A DNA stretch of 64,000 nt, from positions 1,226,001-1,290,000 of the forward strand of contig NZ_CP154468.1 in assembly GCF_039545455.1 (NCBI RefSeq). The letters run 5' to 3'. This document shows positions 62,680 to 64,000 of this stretch, piece by piece. The notes beneath the pieces were generated by a model. The model worked only from the letters and a program-made list of their open reading frames with translations. It was not told where the DNA came from and did no database searches. Position 1 is the stretch's first letter. Every line of letters begins with the position of its first letter. Origin of the DNA: Brucella sp. BE17. GTDB lineage: Bacteria; Pseudomonadota; Alphaproteobacteria; Rhizobiales; Rhizobiaceae. A program made the position numbers and the translations under genes.

Positions 62680-63621
62680 GTGTCCACCGAACCGGCAGCA
62701 GCTCAGCGGATCGAGATCTCATTCGGCGATGAGGCGGTCAACTTTGCCGAGTGCGATATCGAACTGCTCGGCAATGCACGCACCGGGCCGCTGCGCTTCG
62801 CCGTGCGCAGCGATAACAATTCAGCAGAGTTCGAGATTCTCTTCAGCGATGGACATGCCCGCTATCCTCAGCGCGCCGGCCCGAAGGCCACAATCAAGGT
62901 TGGCGGCATAAGTCAGAGCCTCTCGGAATCGTTCGGCGAAGACTCGCCCCAGATCGATTTCGGCGATGGTTCGCTACTCATCTACAGCCATCTCTATACC
63001 CTGCCCGAAGGCGAAACGATCGAACCCTATCCGGCGGACCGTATCGAGGCCTGGGATTGGTCGAAAACCAATATCCGGGTGGAATCGCAAGGCCCCGAAA
63101 AACGTGCGGACTCCGTCCAGCGCAGCGTTATCGAGATGCTATTGGCCGACCCTGATCCTTATGACGTGGTCTTCGACGACGACGGCAAGGGTGAGATCGC
63201 CGACGTGGTGGCGTTACGGATCACGGACAGCGTGGTCTCCGTGACTTTGTACCATTGCAAATATTCAGGGGCCGATACTCCGGGGGCGCGGCTTGCCGAC
63301 CTCTATGAAGTATGCGGCCAAGCGCAGAAGTCGGCACGGTGGCGCGATCGGCCTGGCCGTATGCTTCAGCACATGCTGAGGCGCGAAAAGATGCGCCGCG
63401 ATCGCGGTGTGAGCTCGCGGATCGAGCAGGGTTCAGCCGCTGGGATTAAAAAATTGAAAGTTGGCTGGCAGGACCACCGCTTTGAGTTCGACGTTCGTAT
63501 CGTCCAGCCTGGTCTCTCGCGGAAGGCCATCGGTGAAGAAGGCTTGCATCTGCTCGCCGGAGTCGAGACTTATCTTCTAGAAACCCGCGCTATGCGGTTG
63601 AAGGTTATTGGAAGCCAATAG
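62680..63621 (+). pseudogene. C-terminal part of a larger protein (possible helicase-type defence protein), truncated by the IS
   Basis: This is a 313-codon frame. The first 9 codons (GTG 62680 onward) lie in the IS end; native sequence starts at about 62706. Recognisable stretches, DPYDVVFDDDGKGEIADVVALRITDSVVSVTLYHCKYSG and RLADLYEVCGQAQKSARW, resemble the C-terminal part of large multidomain proteins with a helicase domain seen in bacterial defence regions, from memory only. No catalytic domain is present in the fragment, so the upstream two thirds are missing. Confidence 0.5.
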
Positions 63622-63652
63622 TGTATATTGAATTGGATGCCGTGAACTGTAG

Positions 63653-63865
63653 TTACTTGCGGATCGTTTCGATCTCACTCTTGAAAACATACTTCGCGCC
63701 ATGGCTTGTCTTTACTTCCTTAGCGCAAGGCGTTCGATCAGACTGGGCCTTATCATTGTTGATTGTTGTTTGGAACTGACCCGTCCCTTTTATACGCCAC
63801 CGTATCCTATTCTCCGCACAGCTGTGCCCGAGGCCTTCCCCTGCGATGACATTGCGCGTTTCCAT
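63653..63865 (-). CDS. Small hypothetical protein
   Basis: This is a 70-aa frame beginning METRNVIAGEGLGHSCAENRIRWRIKGTG and ending KYVFKSEIETIRK. GGAAGGGG lies about 8 nt ahead. No family, signal or membrane segment is seen. Kept because start, ribosome site and length are reasonable and nothing else occupies the stretch; it could be chance. Confidence 0.3.
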   Translation of the reverse strand: METRNVIAGEGLGHSCAENRIRWRIKGTGQFQTTINNDKAQSDRTPCAKEVKTSHGAKYVFKSEIETIRK

Positions 63866-63903
63866 TGCCCCAACCCCTTCCGGGCATGGGATATTGGAGA
63901 CGA

Positions 63904-64000
63904 TGGCAGTCAAGCGGAACAGGATCGATATCGAGGTTACACCCTCGACCGGACCGGAAACGGACCGGCACGATCCCGCACGCAAAGACGCTGCCGTGAT
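63904..64000 (+). CDS. Start of an unidentified gene cut by the window end
   Basis: ATG 63904 has GGAGACG just upstream. 32 codons are seen (MAVKRNRIDIEV then TPSTGPETDRHDPARKDAAV), with no stop. Too short to assign a family. Confidence 0.45.

Larger units (their letters stand above)
61468..62705 (+). mobile_element. IS3-family insertion sequence (complete, about 1.24 kb)
   Basis: Terminal inverted repeats start TGAGCTGCTGCCGGTT at both ends (61468 inward; 62705 inward on the other strand) and continue imperfectly with GGACAC and AGTTA for about 35 bp. OrfA and OrfB are intact with an A7G slippery run between. The 3-bp flanks differ (GAC left, GCG right), so there is no target duplication, suggesting recombination or deletion after insertion. 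Confidence 0.88.

Noticed and set aside
61465..62708. Target-site duplication around the IS3 element
   Set aside because: The three bases on each side (GAC and GCG) differ, and shifting the border by one base does not make them equal.
1..64000. tRNA genes as integration sites, rRNA or CRISPR arrays
   Set aside because: No cloverleaf with conserved T-loop or CCA region, no rRNA-like stretch and no regularly spaced repeats were seen by eye; the attachment site is probably outside the window.

Overview
The window looks like part of the genome of an alphaproteobacterium of the order Hyphomicrobiales. The gene families and overall composition fit the Brucella/Ochrobactrum group best, but that is an inference from recognised families, not a database match. 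Three zones are visible.

Zone 1 (about 1-19157) is metabolic and chromosome-like. A peptide/opine-type ABC transporter operon (ATPase, two permeases, Tat-type binding protein) is read leftwards. Opposite it lie a decayed M20 amidohydrolase and a decayed FAD-dependent amine/amino-acid oxidase, then an intact aldehyde dehydrogenase and an SDR dehydrogenase. A leftward CoA-thioester operon follows (CaiB/BaiF CoA-transferase, MaoC hydratase, CitE-like lyase), with a divergent IclR regulator and a complete branched-chain-type ABC importer (binding protein, LivG, LivF, LivH, LivM). The 10-mer ATATATGGAT recurs in three of the control regions, which suggests one regulon for uptake and breakdown of an amide- or acid-type substrate.

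Zone 2 (about 19158-21125) is a scrapyard of a broken IS200-type transposase, a 5'-truncated IS3-type transposase, a haemagglutinin-repeat fragment and the C-terminus of a serine recombinase. It ends with a candidate small RNA that has its own promoter and terminator, next to a phosphoribosyltransferase-like gene. This is probably close to one edge of the mobile element.

Zone 3 (about 21126-64000) is an integrative and conjugative element of the Trb/RlxS/FseA type. Its parts are the trb mating-pore operon (trbB-C-D-E-J-K-L-F-G-I plus a DUF2274 gene), the traG coupling protein with a CopG-like partner, a VirD2-like DUF3363 relaxase, and a tightly overlapping excision/replication/processing operon (RdfS-like excisionase, RepA, ParA, RHH protein, DUF2840, TraF, DUF736, lytic transglycosylase). 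Regulation appears to follow the FseA/QseM scheme: DUF6499 and DUF2285 reading frames overlap and can be joined by a +1 frameshift, and a stand-alone DUF2285 antiactivator lies tail to tail with them. Two cargo blocks interrupt the backbone: an AraC-controlled hydrolase/SDR pair (31799-34573) and an efflux/redox block (38205-47691) with LysR, Rrf2 and TetR regulators. Beyond the regulatory genes lies a defence-type region with an AT-rich Hachiman system (hamA-hamB), an IS3 element without target duplication, and a truncated C-terminal fragment of a larger protein. No integrase, attachment site, tRNA, rRNA or CRISPR array is visible, so at least one end of the element lies outside the window.
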